A stretch of 64,000 nucleotides of DNA, taken from positions 561,501 through 625,500 of the forward strand of contig NZ_CP063779.1 in NCBI RefSeq assembly GCF_021596945.1, given 5' to 3'. Positions 17,183 to 28,721 of this stretch are shown here, in pieces (the stretch's first letter is position 1; each line of letters begins with the position of its first letter). Below the pieces are notes generated by a model. That model searched no databases, had not been told where the DNA came from, and saw only the letters and a list, made by a program, of their open reading frames with translations. Made by a program: the position numbers and the translations under genes. This DNA comes from Mongoliitalea daihaiensis. Lineage in GTDB: Bacteria; Bacteroidota; Bacteroidia; Cytophagales; Cyclobacteriaceae.

Positions 17183-19795
17183 TTAAACCTCAACCGAATC
17201 AATATTTTTGAAATATACTTGTCTATCTGCATCCAGATCCACCAATACCGCAGAGTCATTTTTGACATAGCCTGAAAGGATTTGTTTGGACAGTTCGTTT
17301 AAAACCAAACGTTGCATAGTCCGCTTCAAGGGTCTTGCACCAAATTGCGGATCAAAGCCAACCTCGCCCAAATAATCCAATACCTCTGGAGTTGCTTCAA
17401 TTTCAATAGATGCTTGTTCTAATCGTTTTTGAATTTCTCTCCATTGGATGTCAACAATTTTTCGGGTAACAGTTTTGGTCAATGGCTCAAACATAATCGT
17501 GTCATCAATTCTATTGAGGAATTCTGGTCTGACCGACTTTTTAAGCAATTCATATACCTCCTGTTTGGTTTTTTCCAATATTAAGTCTTTGTTCCATTCT
17601 TCCATTTCAGCAAATCTCTCTTGAATCAAGTGGGAGCCAATGTTAGTAGTGAGGATAATGATGGTATTTTTAAAATTCGCGATTCTCCCCTTATTATCTG
17701 TGAGCCTACCATCATCCAATACTTGCAACAAGATATTGAATACGTCTGGATGTGCTTTTTCGATTTCGTCAAGCAAGATCACTGAATAGGGCTTTCTGCG
17801 GACTGACTCAGTCAATTGTCCTCCCTCATCATAACCTACATATCCTGGAGGTGCTCCCACCAATCGCGAAACGGAATGACGTTCTTGATATTCAGACATG
17901 TCAATCCTTACCATTGCATTTTCATCATTAAAGAGGTATTCTGCTAAGGCTTTGGCTAATTCTGTTTTCCCAACTCCCGTAGTCCCCATGAAAATAAATG
18001 ACCCAATAGGTCTTCTGGGATCTTGAAGGCCTGCTCTACTTCTTCGGACGGCGTCGGATAAGGCAATGATAGCTTCGGTTTGACCAGCTACCCGTTTCTC
18101 AAGCTCATCCTCTAAGTGCAGGAGTTTTTCTCGGTCACTTTGAATCATTTTGGAAAGCGGTATACCTGTCCATTTAGAAACTACAGCAGCTATATCTTCA
18201 CTATCGACTTCCTCTTTCAACAAAGGAGATCCTTGCTGCATCTCCTCCAATTGCCTTTTGAAGGATTCCAGTTTTTGTTCAGCTTCGATGATTTTCCCGT
18301 AACGGATCTCAGCCACTTTCCCAAAATCTCCAGCGCGTTCGGCTTGTTCTGCCTCTACTTTAAGTTTATCAATGGCTTCTTTCTCTCGTCGAATGCCCAT
18401 AATGACAGCTTTTTCAGCCTCCCATTTAGCCTTAACAGCTTGCCTTTTTTCGGTCAAATCTGCTATTTCCTTGCTGAGGACAGTCTCTTTATCCTTGTTG
18501 TTTTCTCTTCTGATCGCCTCTCGCTCAATTTCTAATTGCATTATGCGACGATTGAGCTCATCCAATTCTTGTGGTAAGGAATCGATTTCCATCCGAAGCT
18601 TAGCGGCAGCCTCATCCATCAAATCAATGGCTTTGTCAGGTAAGAATCGATCTGAAATATATCGTTGGGACAATTCTACGGCTGCTATTACTGCATCATC
18701 CTTGATGCGGACTCCATGGTGCAACTCATATTTATCCTTGATCCCTCGTAAAATGGAAATCGCATCTGCTGCATCCGGTTCGTCCACCATTACTGCTTGG
18801 AATCTACGTTCCAGAGCTTTATCCTTTTCTATGTATTTTTGGTACTCTTTGAGGGTTGTTGCGCCGATAGCATGCAATTCACCTCTCGCCAACGCCGGTT
18901 TCAGTAAGTTGGCAGCATCCATGGCTCCTTCCCCTCCACCTCCTGCGCCAATCAAGGTATGAATCTCATCGATAAATAAGATAATTTCCCCATCGGAGTC
19001 TGTCACTTCTTTGATAACCGCTTTCAAACGTTCTTCAAATTCTCCTTTATACTTGGCACCTGCTACCAATAACCCCATATCCAACGATATTAAAGTTTTG
19101 GTTTTGAGGTTTTCGGGAACATCCCCACTTACAATCCGCTGAGCAAGGCCTTCTACGATGGCAGTTTTACCCACTCCCGGCTCACCCAACAGTATGGGAT
19201 TATTTTTGGTCCTTCTGGCCAAAATTTGCAAAACTCTCCGGATCTCCTCGTCTCGACCGATGACAGGGTCTATTTTACCCTTCTTGGCTAATTCGTTCAG
19301 ATTTTTGGAATATTTTTCCAAAGCTCTGTACTTGGCTTCTGCATTTTGATCTGTCACTTTATTTCCTTGTCTTAATTGCTTGATTGCTTCGATTAGGGCT
19401 TTTTCTTCAAGACCTTGATCCTTTAATAATTGGGCTGTTTTATCCGAGCCAGCCAAGATTCCTAATAAGAGATGTTCAATCGCCACGAAATCATCACCAA
19501 ATCGTTTCAATTGCTCTTTGGACTTTGCTAGGGCTTGTTGAGAAGCCTGAGAAAGATAGGGCTGTTGACCGCTCACCTTGGGTAAAGAAGCAAGAACTGA
19601 ATCCAACTTTTCTATCAGAATGCTTTTGTTGATTGTAGATTTTTTAAACAGAAAATCCACCACATGCTCATCATCTGCCAAAATCCCTTTAAGGATATGC
19701 GCAGGCTCAATGGCTTGCTGCTGTGCAGTCATAGCCAACTCTGCTGCCTTTTGAATAGCTTCCTGAGATTTGATTGTATATTCCTTGAAATCCAT
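17183..19795 (-). CDS. clpB: ATP-dependent chaperone ClpB
   Basis: ClpB is the Hsp100 disaggregase that works with DnaK. The chosen start [17 protein letters not shown] gives 870 aa, the usual length; the open frame continues 12 codons upstream without homology. In order: N-terminal Clp repeat domain (1-145), AAA-1 with Walker [14 protein letters not shown] near residue 205 and Walker B LFIDEIH, the coiled-coil middle domain (about 400-530, typical of ClpB and absent from ClpA), AAA-2 with [13 protein letters not shown] near residue 606, and [11 protein letters not shown] near the C-terminus. No CIRCE element is visible upstream. Confidence 0.97.
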   Translation of the reverse strand: MDFKEYTIKSQEAIQKAAELAMTAQQQAIEPAHILKGILADDEHVVDFLFKKSTINKSILIEKLDSVLASLPKVSGQQPYLSQASQQALAKSKEQLKRFGDDFVAIEHLLLGILAGSDKTAQLLKDQGLEEKALIEAIKQLRQGNKVTDQNAEAKYRALEKYSKNLNELAKKGKIDPVIGRDEEIRRVLQILARRTKNNPILLGEPGVGKTAIVEGLAQRIVSGDVPENLKTKTLISLDMGLLVAGAKYKGEFEERLKAVIKEVTDSDGEIILFIDEIHTLIGAGGGGEGAMDAANLLKPALARGELHAIGATTLKEYQKYIEKDKALERRFQAVMVDEPDAADAISILRGIKDKYELHHGVRIKDDAVIAAVELSQRYISDRFLPDKAIDLMDEAAAKLRMEIDSLPQELDELNRRIMQLEIEREAIRRENNKDKETVLSKEIADLTEKRQAVKAKWEAEKAVIMGIRREKEAIDKLKVEAEQAERAGDFGKVAEIRYGKIIEAEQKLESFKRQLEEMQQGSPLLKEEVDSEDIAAVVSKWTGIPLSKMIQSDREKLLHLEDELEKRVAGQTEAIIALSDAVRRSRAGLQDPRRPIGSFIFMGTTGVGKTELAKALAEYLFNDENAMVRIDMSEYQERHSVSRLVGAPPGYVGYDEGGQLTESVRRKPYSVILLDEIEKAHPDVFNILLQVLDDGRLTDNKGRIANFKNTIIILTTNIGSHLIQERFAEMEEWNKDLILEKTKQEVYELLKKSVRPEFLNRIDDTIMFEPLTKTVTRKIVDIQWREIQKRLEQASIEIEATPEVLDYLGEVGFDPQFGARPLKRTMQRLVLNELSKQILSGYVKNDSAVLVDLDADRQVYFKNIDSVEV

Positions 19796-19965
19796 ATTGA
19801 TCGAATTTACTAACCTGTTGACAGCTAGCAATCAAAAAATAATCCAAGGGATAAAAAATCAAAAAAACTGAAAAAATGTCTTATTTTAAAGATTTTCTGT
19901 TTTAAAACATGCCATTTAGTCATGGAAAGTAGTGGAAAATACCACTCCTTCATGGAGACAAACAC

Positions 19966-20463
19966 TTAATTTGAGTCTTCGACTACTTTAGTTCGTTGTT
20001 TTTCTTCATCGGTCATATACCGATCTATATCGCGTTGGTATCGCTGAATGTTCATCTCTGCCTCCTGTACTGCAATTTCAGTCTTTTTAATCGCTAACTC
20101 CATCTTTGCAAAATCAGCATCTGTCTTTTTCCCCTTTTGACGGGCCTTCTCTAGTGCTAATACCTGTTTTGAAAGTTTCAATTCAGCCTTTCCCCTTTGA
20201 GTCAAGGCTTTATCATAATTTTTCCTTGCTTTCTCTAAGTTACCAAGTCTCTTTTGCTCAGCTTTTTCAAGTGCCTGCTCTTGTTTAAGGGCCGCTTGAA
20301 TCTTTTTCTCTTCGGCTTTAAGTTTGGCTAATTGCTGTTTTTCTTCTTTTTCCAGGCGCTTTTGCTCGGCAATCTCTTCCTTGCTTACTTCTTGAGCAAA
20401 AACATTAACCCCTGAACTAAAAAACAGGATTAATACAAAATAAAATGCGATTCCAATTTTCAT
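19966..20463 (-). CDS. Exported coiled-coil protein of unknown function
   Basis: A 165-aa protein with a signal peptide (IAFYFVLILFFSSGVNVFAQ). The mature part is a nearly continuous charged coiled coil rich in Glu, Lys, Gln and Leu (EQKRLEKEEKQQLAKLKAEEKKIQAALK and on to IQRYQRDIDRYMTDEEKQRT). It resembles other periplasmic Bacteroidota coiled-coil proteins but I recognise no family. It is separated from clpB by 170 bp and faces away from the hybrid histidine kinase. Confidence 0.65.
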   Translation of the reverse strand: MKIGIAFYFVLILFFSSGVNVFAQEVSKEEIAEQKRLEKEEKQQLAKLKAEEKKIQAALKQEQALEKAEQKRLGNLEKARKNYDKALTQRGKAELKLSKQVLALEKARQKGKKTDADFAKMELAIKKTEIAVQEAEMNIQRYQRDIDRYMTDEEKQRTKVVEDSN

Positions 20464-20631
20464 CTTAACAATAGTTTAATTTTGCTATCTTGGCAATTTA
20501 AGTGATTTTTTTCGGCGAAAGGTCTCTTAGTTATCAAAAAAAAACACTTTCTACATTAAAATTACAATTTTTTGCTAGAATGTACTAAAGAATTTAATAA
20601 TTTACGCTTTGATAGCTTGTTTTAGCAAACC

Positions 20632-23600
20632 ATGAATCCAACCCTTGCGTTTAATCCCCTATCAGTACCTGTATTTGCCACTGGAGTTTTATTCCTAGTA
20701 CTTTATTTCCTTTCTGCAAGGTCTGATAATAAACAAGGAGAAAGAAATTTTTCATTTCTTATGATCACTTGTTTCTTCTACGGTCTTTTATATGGCTTAG
20801 AATTATCTGCCGTCACAGTTGAGACATTAGTTTTATTTTTCAAGTTAGAGTTTATGGCAGGTGTGTTCATTGCACCTTTTTTACTGTTATTTATTTTAAA
20901 GTATTCCGATAAATCAAAATACATCACACCTATCAATACTTCCATTCTTTTAGGAATATCTATATTTTTCTTAATTATGATATGGACGAATGAGATTCAT
21001 CATTTATTCTATCGTGAAATCTCTGGAGCACAAAATGAACTTTTCTTTGCTATTAAACTAGAATATGGGCCATTACATTGGATATATGCTATCTACAACT
21101 CTATCCTTGTTTTAATTTCAAATGTCATTTTGATCAGAATGCTTTCCTCAACACCTAGCATCTACAGAAACCAAATTTGGGTCATGTTGATAGGTACTTT
21201 GGTTCCTTGGATAGCTCATTGGGTCGCAGTAACAGGGAATTCCCCCTACAATCTGGATCTGATACCGTTTGCACTTGCATTCAGTGCGTTGATAATTTTC
21301 TGGGCACTTTACAGGTATGGTTTCTTCAAAGCTGCCCCCATCGCATTTAAAACCATCTTCAACAATATTACTGAGGGTGTAATTATTTATGATCAAACCA
21401 AGCGAATGGTTGCTTTAAATTTATCAGCAGAAACTTTTTTAAGAACACTGATGGTGAAAAATTACCAACTACTAACGAGTTTATGCGCTGAAATAAACGA
21501 GCTGTCAGAGATCATAGACGGTAAGCAAACATCAATAGTTTTAGGCAATAAAGACAACAGTCAGTTTTTTGAATTATCATCACAAGTATTTGACAACAAT
21601 CAACAATCCAATAACTATTTTTTCTTGACTATCAGAAATATAACTGAGCAAAAATTTGCTGAAACGAGAATCAAAAACAATGAAGAAAAACTAAAGAACT
21701 TCAATTTAACACTCTTGAGAAGTGAGAAAATGCTCACGTCGATTGCTTTTGCTACCAAAGAACTTTTGTCTAACCCCGATTTTACGTTAGCTACTCAAAA
21801 AGCTATTACCTTATTAGGAGATGGGGCTGGAGTGGATCGTGCCTATTTATTTGAGTCTAGCAAAGATGAGGATGGAGACTATTTCATTTCCCAACGATTT
21901 GAATGGAGTGCTCATGGTGTACCCCCTGAAATCGATAATCCAAATTTACAGAATATACCATTGGGTATATTTGGAGAAACTGCCTTTTCAAAATTTCTGA
22001 AAAATCAATATTTCTATTCCATTGTAGAGAAAATACAAGAAGACAGTATTCGTGAATTCCTTCAATTTCAGGGCATTAAAACCATTTTACTAATTCCAGT
22101 TTTCGTAGAAAAAGAATTTTGGGGCTTAGTAGGATTTGATGACTGTACAGAAGAAAAAGAATGGAGTGAAGCAGAAACAGCTTTATTGATCAGCTTTGCC
22201 GACTCTATCTCCAATGCTGTAGAACGTAAGAAGTTGGAAGAAAGTCTCCGCTTTTCAATGGAGCAAGCAAAAGAAGCATCAACTGCAAAATCTGAATTTC
22301 TGGCAAATATGAGTCACGAAATCCGTACACCATTAAATGGTGTGATTGGTTTTGCCGATTTATTGATCAAAACAGACCTCAAAAAAGAGCAAAGAGAATA
22401 CATCGGTTCGATTATGCAATCAGGAAAATTGCTCTTGAACCTTATCAATGATATCCTTGATTTCTCGAAAATTGAAGCCGGGAAACTAGAGTTAAGCTTG
22501 ACACCATGCAATGTCAATGAAATTGCTAAGGAAAGCTTGAAACTTATTCTACCTACCGCGGATGAAAAAAATCTTCAATTAGTGCTCTCTATAGACCCTC
22601 AAGTCCCTCATTATGTGATTGCAGATATGATGCGGGTGAAGCAGATTTTGATCAACTTATTGAGCAATGCGGCAAAATTTACGACAGAAGGTGAAATCGA
22701 ACTCAAGGTGACATTGAAAGCGTCAAATAAAGCAGAAAACACCAGTAAGATTGAGTTCTCCGTACGAGATACAGGAATTGGTATCTCAGATGAGAAAAAA
22801 CTAATCATTTTTGAAGCTTTTGCCCAAGAAGATAATTCCACTACAAGAAAATATGGAGGAACAGGGTTGGGTCTTAGCATCTGTAATAAGTTATTGGAGT
22901 TGATGAATAGTGGCTTAACGGTACAAAGCGAGGTAAATAAAGGTAGCATTTTTGCCTTTGAACTCGAATTAGAAAACTGTCAAGAGCCTGAGGCAGCAGT
23001 TGAGAAAAAGGTTATTCCAAAAAGACAGAAAAAAAGTGAAGCGCCAAACCCCACTACACCAAAAGATGAATTAAAGATTTTACTGGTAGATGATAATCCC
23101 GTCAATATGCTTTTGGCTAAAACGATTGTCAAAAACTTGGTTCCAAAAACTCATATCCTTGAAGCAAAAAATGGAATTGAAGCCGTTGAACAATTTAAAG
23201 CTAACAAACCTTCCCTGATTTTTATGGATATTCAAATGCCAGAAATGAGTGGATATGAGGCCACCAAAATCATCAGAGAACACGAAAAAAACAGTGGAGA
23301 CAGGGTTCCTATCATCGCTTTGACCGCAGGCACTGTCAAGGGAGAATATGACAAATGCCTATCCATAGGAATGGATGCTTATTTAAGTAAACCTGTATTA
23401 GTATCTGATATAGAAGCTGTCATTGAAAAATACCTTGATGTATTAGATAAAACTTCTACAGAACAGAAGCCTGTACTTTCCAGATATGAAGAGTTTAGAG
23501 AAGCAGACCCTGAATTCTTCAAAGAGTTATTAGAAATTAGCTATGGCAATCTTACTAAACTACGGACTGACCTAACGATGCATTTAGAAAATGGAGACCT

Positions 23601-23799
23601 AAAGCTTTTAAAGCAAACAGGCCATGCACTGAAAGGATTAGGATTGAATTTAGATCTCCCCAGCCTCACCGAATTGGCTAGTCAAGTTGAAAAAGTCTCT
23701 GAGCTAGGGACGCAAGCAACTAACAAGACAGCCGCTCTCAATGATGAAATAAGCTTTATTCTTAACAATATCGATAAAGAGTTAACTCAAATCAATTGA
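20632..23799 (+). CDS. Hybrid sensor histidine kinase with receiver and Hpt domains
   Basis: A 1055-aa membrane phosphorelay protein. Order: seven-helix N-terminal sensor (about 10-235, with 7TM histidine-kinase phrases such as [19 protein letters not shown]), a PAS-like segment (about 240-345), a short coiled coil, a GAF domain (about 375-530), HisKA with His562 ([19 protein letters not shown]), HATPase_c (about 660-780, DTGIGI and [13 protein letters not shown]), a receiver domain (about 812-930) with Asp866 ([11 protein letters not shown]), and a C-terminal Hpt domain with His998 ([12 protein letters not shown]). All phosphorelay residues are present, so signal could pass His-Asp-His to a separate response regulator, which is not in the window. 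It stands alone as a single gene. Confidence 0.93.
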   Translation: MNPTLAFNPLSVPVFATGVLFLVLYFLSARSDNKQGERNFSFLMITCFFYGLLYGLELSAVTVETLVLFFKLEFMAGVFIAPFLLLFILKYSDKSKYITPINTSILLGISIFFLIMIWTNEIHHLFYREISGAQNELFFAIKLEYGPLHWIYAIYNSILVLISNVILIRMLSSTPSIYRNQIWVMLIGTLVPWIAHWVAVTGNSPYNLDLIPFALAFSALIIFWALYRYGFFKAAPIAFKTIFNNITEGVIIYDQTKRMVALNLSAETFLRTLMVKNYQLLTSLCAEINELSEIIDGKQTSIVLGNKDNSQFFELSSQVFDNNQQSNNYFFLTIRNITEQKFAETRIKNNEEKLKNFNLTLLRSEKMLTSIAFATKELLSNPDFTLATQKAITLLGDGAGVDRAYLFESSKDEDGDYFISQRFEWSAHGVPPEIDNPNLQNIPLGIFGETAFSKFLKNQYFYSIVEKIQEDSIREFLQFQGIKTILLIPVFVEKEFWGLVGFDDCTEEKEWSEAETALLISFADSISNAVERKKLEESLRFSMEQAKEASTAKSEFLANMSHEIRTPLNGVIGFADLLIKTDLKKEQREYIGSIMQSGKLLLNLINDILDFSKIEAGKLELSLTPCNVNEIAKESLKLILPTADEKNLQLVLSIDPQVPHYVIADMMRVKQILINLLSNAAKFTTEGEIELKVTLKASNKAENTSKIEFSVRDTGIGISDEKKLIIFEAFAQEDNSTTRKYGGTGLGLSICNKLLELMNSGLTVQSEVNKGSIFAFELELENCQEPEAAVEKKVIPKRQKKSEAPNPTTPKDELKILLVDDNPVNMLLAKTIVKNLVPKTHILEAKNGIEAVEQFKANKPSLIFMDIQMPEMSGYEATKIIREHEKNSGDRVPIIALTAGTVKGEYDKCLSIGMDAYLSKPVLVSDIEAVIEKYLDVLDKTSTEQKPVLSRYEEFREADPEFFKELLEISYGNLTKLRTDLTMHLENGDLKLLKQTGHALKGLGLNLDLPSLTELASQVEKVSELGTQATNKTAALNDEISFILNNIDKELTQIN

Positions 23800-23815
23800 A
23801 AGCGGCTAATCAAAA

Positions 23816-25057
23816 TCATTTAGCCATCGCTAACACATCTTCCCATACACGGAAGAAATTCCCATGACAAATTTTAATAATGTCTTCTTTGCTATAACCT
23901 CGTTTCATTAATTCTGCAATAATATTTGGATACATAGATGCATCTTTCAACCCTTCGGGCAAGGTATCTCCCACTCCATCAAAGTCAGATCCTAATCCCA
24001 CATAATCAATCCCCACTAGGTTCACCACATGATCAATATGATCCACAACCTTTGACACATGGACAACAGGCTTGTTGGCTTCCATGTATTCGGTAATGTA
24101 AGCTACTGCTTCCTCATCTCTTCTATTGAGGTTCTTTTCAGCAAGCCAGTTTTGAACATGGGCACGGTTTGCACTGTTTTTTTCTGAAAACTCCTGATCG
24201 ATAAAACTTCCTCCAAAGGTGATCATAACAAGACCATTTTTTTCAGCAATCTTTTGGATGATTTCATCCGAAACATTCCGCTCAAATCCCGGAGTAAAGT
24301 GTCGAGCAGAACTGTGGGTAGCAACAATAGGAGCTTTACTAAGAGCCGCTACATCAAAGAAGGTTTTATCGGTGATATGAGAAACATCGATGATCATTCC
24401 CAAACGATTCATTTCCAATACCACTTCTTTTCCAAATTCACTTAAACCCCCATGAGTTTCGGCGGTATCATACGATGAATCTCCAACCAAATTGTCTCTT
24501 CCATGCGTCAGCGTCATATATCGGATCCCTTTATCGAAAAAATAAGCAACATTTGATAGATCATCCTCAATAGCAGCTGCATTTTCTATTCCCATGGGAA
24601 GAGACATCAAGCCTTTATTGAAATTATCACGAACCTCTCGAGGACTTTTGGCTAAGGCCAACTTATCAGGCCAAGTATTGACCATACGTTCCACCATCAT
24701 GATCAGCGTATCTGCCAAATCTTTGGCACCACCCATGGTCTGAAAAGCAGCAGGAATATAAATCGCCATGAAAGGCGCATCCATTCCTCCCTCTTTTGCC
24801 CGAACATAGTCAATATTCCCTTCCTCCTGTCTCTCTATAAAGTTATATACCGAACCATTCATATGATTCCCTAAGTTGTACATACGGAATGGTAAATCCA
24901 TATGTCCATCAACGATGATGGTCTCTAGTGCGAGTGTTTTGGCTGCTTCAAGTCGCTCTTCATCGCTAAGAGAAGTATAATCAATCTCGGTCTCTGCTAC
25001 GGGTCCACAAGCCCAAAAGATGGCGGATCCCACAAAGGATAATAAATACTTTTTCAT
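23816..25057 (-). CDS. Membrane dipeptidase family (peptidase M19), lipoprotein
   Basis: The preferred start at MKKYLLSFVGSAIFWACG gives 413 aa and a lipoprotein signal; the open frame extends 18 codons upstream. Family M19 is a zinc dipeptidase with the metal motif HxD (VDGHMDLPF near residue 55). Later family phrases are RYMTLTHGRDN, IDVSHITDKTFFDVAALSKAPIVATHSSAR and VDYVGLGSDFDGV. Its length is normal. It is convergent with the hybrid kinase (16 bp between stop codons). Confidence 0.9.
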   Translation of the reverse strand: MKKYLLSFVGSAIFWACGPVAETEIDYTSLSDEERLEAAKTLALETIIVDGHMDLPFRMYNLGNHMNGSVYNFIERQEEGNIDYVRAKEGGMDAPFMAIYIPAAFQTMGGAKDLADTLIMMVERMVNTWPDKLALAKSPREVRDNFNKGLMSLPMGIENAAAIEDDLSNVAYFFDKGIRYMTLTHGRDNLVGDSSYDTAETHGGLSEFGKEVVLEMNRLGMIIDVSHITDKTFFDVAALSKAPIVATHSSARHFTPGFERNVSDEIIQKIAEKNGLVMITFGGSFIDQEFSEKNSANRAHVQNWLAEKNLNRRDEEAVAYITEYMEANKPVVHVSKVVDHIDHVVNLVGIDYVGLGSDFDGVGDTLPEGLKDASMYPNIIAELMKRGYSKEDIIKICHGNFFRVWEDVLAMAK

Positions 25058-25395
25058 AGTAAATTGATTTGGTTTTAATTGTCTACACATTTGAAAATCT
25101 ATATGACGCACTTTTTTAAAAATAAAGTTTCAAAAAAGCTGCATTATAATTATTCTAAAGTATAAAATTTTGAATTTTTACGTTATCATTCTGTACAGAC
25201 GGCAACAATGATGGGTAAATAGCAATCTGAAAGGACCGACCAAAGACAAAAATAAGCACTTATGGAAACCCAAAATACAAATCGGGTTTTTTAGTACACA
25301 TTGTCAAGTATTGTTCTTAATTTTATAAAGTAATTGTAAATCGGTTCTGTTTGCTTGTGTCATACTAATACAAGTATTACGCCGAAAAAAAGAAT
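25058..25395. other. Intergenic region without a recognised gene
   Basis: These 338 bp lie between the divergent dipeptidase and desaturase genes and must contain both promoters. I see an AT-rich sequence, one weak short hairpin with a T run (AAACCC with GGGTTT at about 25265-25290) and a 10-codon ATG frame at 25261 that looks like chance. No consensus promoter pair was found with correct spacing. Confidence 0.5.
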
Positions 25396-26397
25396 ATGAG
25401 TAAAGTAGAAAAAATTAATTATGAGTTGGAAAAAAACTTGGAAGTTATATCCCAGCTCGATGGCTATGTGACTCACGCTGTGGAAAACATCTTGGTGGAT
25501 CCAGATGAATGCTGGCAACCAACCGATTTTCTACCGGATATGTCCAAAGCGGATGCTTTTGATGAGTTAAAAAAACTCCAAGAACGATCCGCAAATATTC
25601 CAGATACAATCATTACCTCACTTGTAGGTAACATGATAACCGAGGAGGCTTTACCAAGTTATCAAACCTACTTCAACCTACTTGAAGGTATCAATGTAGA
25701 AGGCTCTTTATTGAGCAATTCGGGTTGGGTAAGATGGTCCAAAGCTTGGACTGCTGAGGAAAACAGACATGGAGATTTGCTCAATAAGTACTTATACTTA
25801 TCTGGCAGATGCGATATGAAAAAAGTGGAGCAAACGATTCATCGATTGATATACAATGGTTTTGATCCCCGCTCTGAAGGAGATCCTTATCAGGCGATTA
25901 TCTATACTTCTTTTCAGGAAAGAGCCACAAAAATATCTCATGTGAATACAGGAAAGCTTGCCGATAAGGCAGGAGATGATGTATTGTCAAGAATCTGCAA
26001 AACAATTGCTGGTGACGAAGCTAGACACGAAAAAGCTTATAAGAGCTTTATGTCACAAATATTTGAAATCGATCCTAATGGTGCTATCCTAGCATTTGAA
26101 AAAATGATGAGGAAACAAATTGTCATGCCTGCCATTTTAATGGGAACAGGAGGAAGCAATCCTAGCTTATTTGATCAATTCTCTGCGATTACTCAAAAAA
26201 TCGGTGTTTATACTGGATGGGATTATGCAAGAATTATCGATCACTTGGTCAAACTTTGGGATATTGAAAAACTAACCGGACTCAACGGAATGGCAGCAAA
26301 AGCCCAAGACTACCTCGCAAACCTAAGTGACCGGTATATGAGAGTAGCAGACCGAATGAAAGCACCAGAGGAAATCACCCTCGCTTGGTTAAAATAA
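25396..26397 (+). CDS. Acyl-ACP desaturase (soluble diiron, FA_desaturase_2 type)
   Basis: The 333-aa soluble protein carries both diiron motifs of plant-type stearoyl-ACP desaturases: EENRHG near residue 118 and DEARHE near residue 208. It introduces a double bond into an acyl chain bound to acyl carrier protein, affecting membrane lipid composition; chain length and position are unknown. Length is usual. It is a single gene with its own terminator immediately downstream, and could be cold-regulated, which is inference. Confidence 0.93.
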   Translation: MSKVEKINYELEKNLEVISQLDGYVTHAVENILVDPDECWQPTDFLPDMSKADAFDELKKLQERSANIPDTIITSLVGNMITEEALPSYQTYFNLLEGINVEGSLLSNSGWVRWSKAWTAEENRHGDLLNKYLYLSGRCDMKKVEQTIHRLIYNGFDPRSEGDPYQAIIYTSFQERATKISHVNTGKLADKAGDDVLSRICKTIAGDEARHEKAYKSFMSQIFEIDPNGAILAFEKMMRKQIVMPAILMGTGGSNPSLFDQFSAITQKIGVYTGWDYARIIDHLVKLWDIEKLTGLNGMAAKAQDYLANLSDRYMRVADRMKAPEEITLAWLK

Positions 26398-26403
26398 CTG
26401 ATA

Positions 26404-26429
26404 AAAGCCTGGTTAATCCAGGCTTTTTT
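26404..26429 (+). terminator. Rho-independent terminator of the desaturase gene
   Basis: AGCCTGG (26406-26412) pairs with CCAGGCT (26418-26424), flanked by A on the left and six T on the right. It starts 7 bp after the desaturase stop. Confidence 0.85.
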
Positions 26430-26491
26430 ATTTTCCATGGAACAAATCTTACCGATTTACGCTTATTACATGTATATACATCTATTTTCTT

Positions 26492-27346
26492 ATGAGAACG
26501 ATTAAAAACATACACCAAGCTGATTATCATCCCATAGCGGACCTTACCACATACAACCCATTACCTTCTCCAAGGCTCAGACAAATTGATCCTTTTATTT
26601 TCCTTAACCATCATGGTTTACAGAAATACCCAAAAAACAACAATGGGTTACCCTTTGGACCGCATCCTCATAGAGGCATGGAAACTGTCACATTCATTTT
26701 GGAAGGTGATATCATGCACAAAGATTCCGGTGGTCATGAATCAGTGATTCAGGCTGGAGGCATTCAATGGATGACGGCTGGAAGAGGTTTGATTCATGCA
26801 GAAGTTTCTTCCAGTGAATTCAAAAAAAATGGTGGGGACTTAGAAATTCTCCAACTGTGGCTGAATCTTCCTGCAAAGTATAAAATGACTGAACCTCGGT
26901 ACATAGGGCTTCAAAAAGATGAAATCACACATTTTGAACTGAATGAAGGAAAAGCGAAAGTTCAATTGATCGCAGGAGAATGGAATGGACTACAAGGTTC
27001 CTTTGAAACGTTGACACCAATCTTTTTGAGTACTATCCATCTTTCAAAAGGAGCAATCATTGAAAAAACCATCCCTAGCAATGAAAATATCTTCTTCTAC
27101 ATCGTCAGAGGCAAAGTGAATATTTTGGGAGAGCAAATTCCATTCAGAAACCTCGTAGAATTCAATAATAATGGAGACCTTCTGAAATTTGAAGCTTCAG
27201 AAGATGCAGTAGTTATCCTAGGCCATGCAGTTCCTTTCAATGAGCCTATGGTAGCGCAAGGCCCATTTGTGATGAATACCCAACAAGAAATCATGGAAGC
27301 TTACAGAGACTATCAATTAGGAAAATTTGGCTCATGGGAGCATTAA
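26492..27346 (+). CDS. Pirin family protein (cupin)
   Basis: A 284-aa bicupin. Its N-terminal cupin contains the metal-binding histidines in FGPHPHRGMETVTFILEGDIMHKDS and the pirin phrase IQAGGIQWMTAGRGLIHAE. The C-terminal cupin is in the region GKVNILGEQIPFRNLVEF and VVILGHAVPFNEPMVAQGPFVMNT. Some bacterial pirins are quercetin dioxygenases, others regulate metabolism; the role here is not known. It ends in a shared convergent terminator with the DUF4221 gene. Confidence 0.92.
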   Translation: MRTIKNIHQADYHPIADLTTYNPLPSPRLRQIDPFIFLNHHGLQKYPKNNNGLPFGPHPHRGMETVTFILEGDIMHKDSGGHESVIQAGGIQWMTAGRGLIHAEVSSSEFKKNGGDLEILQLWLNLPAKYKMTEPRYIGLQKDEITHFELNEGKAKVQLIAGEWNGLQGSFETLTPIFLSTIHLSKGAIIEKTIPSNENIFFYIVRGKVNILGEQIPFRNLVEFNNNGDLLKFEASEDAVVILGHAVPFNEPMVAQGPFVMNTQQEIMEAYRDYQLGKFGSWEH

Positions 27347-27529
27347 AAAAGGATTTGATCATCCGCAATTTCACTAGATCTACAATACTAAAAAGACTAT
27401 TGCAGATGATCTCGTCCACAGCCAAGGTACCACAGTCAGCAGATGCTTGAAAACATAATGAATAGATTCACCGGATTAGCTAATGGAGTGATAACTGGTA
27501 ATCAAATAAAACATTTGTTCTTCAAACCT

Positions 27530-27573
27530 AACACCCCGAAACAAGCTTCTTTAGAATGTTTCGGGGTGTTTTT
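27530..27573. terminator. Strong convergent terminator
   Basis: A perfect 14-bp stem: AACACCCCGAAACA (27530-27543) with TGTTTCGGGGTGTT (27557-27570), then T. It lies between the convergent pirin and DUF4221 genes and can serve both. The remainder of 27347-27529 holds nothing that I recognise. Confidence 0.8.
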
Positions 27574-27593
27574 AACTTCTAGAGTAATGACAA

Positions 27594-28721
27594 TCACTTT
27601 TCCGTTACTTTAAGCAACTCAAACTTAAACATATCTTCTTCGTTTGCAGGATTATCAGGATGATTGATGGAGATATATAATCCATCTTGATGGATGAAAA
27701 AATTGGTTGGCAAATATCTACCAGCTTCAAAATAAGATTCCCCAAGAACATTCAACTCATCATCTAAAACCATGATAACGAAAGGGCCTGGAGAGGTTCT
27801 CAATCGTTGGATTTCATTCAGGTCAGTAAGGTCAAGTGTTGGGTAAGCAAATCTATAGTACAGATTTCTGTAGGCATCGTAAATCAGGTTATCATACCTA
27901 GAACTGGTATTCATATACTGCATGGTTTCCAATCGCTCACCTCCTGAAGGAAATAGTTTTAATTGCGCATCTAAATATTGACTAGCTGCATCTTTTGACT
28001 TCAACTCTTCTTCAAATGAAGAAGCATAGAAAAGCCGATGATCACCAAATAAGGAATAAACAATTCTGTCTTTCCCCCGAGCCATACTTGCTTCAAAATG
28101 TTTCAACCCATCTGCTAAATAGTCATTGGGATAGAGATGATTTGCAAACCTCACATCGCCACTAGTTAGATTAATTGCATAAACCATATGACTTGAACTC
28201 AAAAGCTCATTAGTAAATTCGCGGTAATTTCCATTCACATGAGTTTTTATGAGTAATTCGCCCTCCAAAACTATGGGAGGAGACAGAAAATAGGAAGGAT
28301 GAACAAAAGCTGAGGAATAACCATCGGGCACATCATATTTCAGTCGCTGCTTGAGTACACCACTTGTATCTGTCAAATAAATCATAGGAGCACTTTGACC
28401 AAAAAGAAATATACTGTCCAAGGTATGGACATGAAATCCAAACAAATTTCCCACTCCTTGATCTCCTTCGATTTCAAAATTCAAGCGTTTCACTAAATCC
28501 CCATTAGCTATATCGTAGACTTGGATTTCATTTTGCTGCCAAACAATATTGAATACTAATCCATCAAAAGCTGAAAAACCTAGACTTACATTAGGAGTCC
28601 TATCATCAATATCTAAAGATATCACAACTCCCGAAGCTTCAAGCTTCTTCTCAGTTTGCTTTTTTTGGGAACAAGCAAAAGCAACGACAGTGAACAAAAA
28701 AGCTAATTTCCAAAATTTCAT
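27594..28721 (-). CDS. DUF4221-like beta-propeller lipoprotein
   Basis: The 375-aa product has a lipoprotein signal (AFLFTVVAFACSQ, cysteine near residue 17). The body is strand-rich with propeller-like units: NEIQVYDIANGDLVKRLNFE, VYAINLTSGDVRFANHLYPND and MVLDDELNVLGESYFE. The composition and layout match DUF4221 / TolB-like 6-bladed propeller lipoproteins common in Bacteroidota, which have no established function. A TAAGTTTG hexamer-plus motif on the minus strand (complement of 28780-28787) is a candidate -7 element. A short (AAT)5 tract sits upstream of the start. Confidence 0.7.
   Translation of the reverse strand: MKFWKLAFLFTVVAFACSQKKQTEKKLEASGVVISLDIDDRTPNVSLGFSAFDGLVFNIVWQQNEIQVYDIANGDLVKRLNFEIEGDQGVGNLFGFHVHTLDSIFLFGQSAPMIYLTDTSGVLKQRLKYDVPDGYSSAFVHPSYFLSPPIVLEGELLIKTHVNGNYREFTNELLSSSHMVYAINLTSGDVRFANHLYPNDYLADGLKHFEASMARGKDRIVYSLFGDHRLFYASSFEEELKSKDAASQYLDAQLKLFPSGGERLETMQYMNTSSRYDNLIYDAYRNLYYRFAYPTLDLTDLNEIQRLRTSPGPFVIMVLDDELNVLGESYFEAGRYLPTNFFIHQDGLYISINHPDNPANEEDMFKFELLKVTEK

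Noticed and set aside
18372-18962. A 196-codon open frame on the + strand inside clpB
   Set aside because: It is antisense to a strongly conserved coding region with clear ClpB motifs; its translation is rich in Ser and Ala with no domain pattern, a shadow of codon bias.
19796-19965. CIRCE or HrcA operator upstream of clpB
   Set aside because: No TTAGCACTC-N9-GAGTGCTAA-like sequence is present; a short AGTGG/CCACT dyad at about 19926-19945 is too weak to call as a site or terminator.
27347-27529. Gene remnant between pirin and its terminator
   Set aside because: Short frames up to about 31 codons exist, but none begins with a good start or shows a protein-like pattern.
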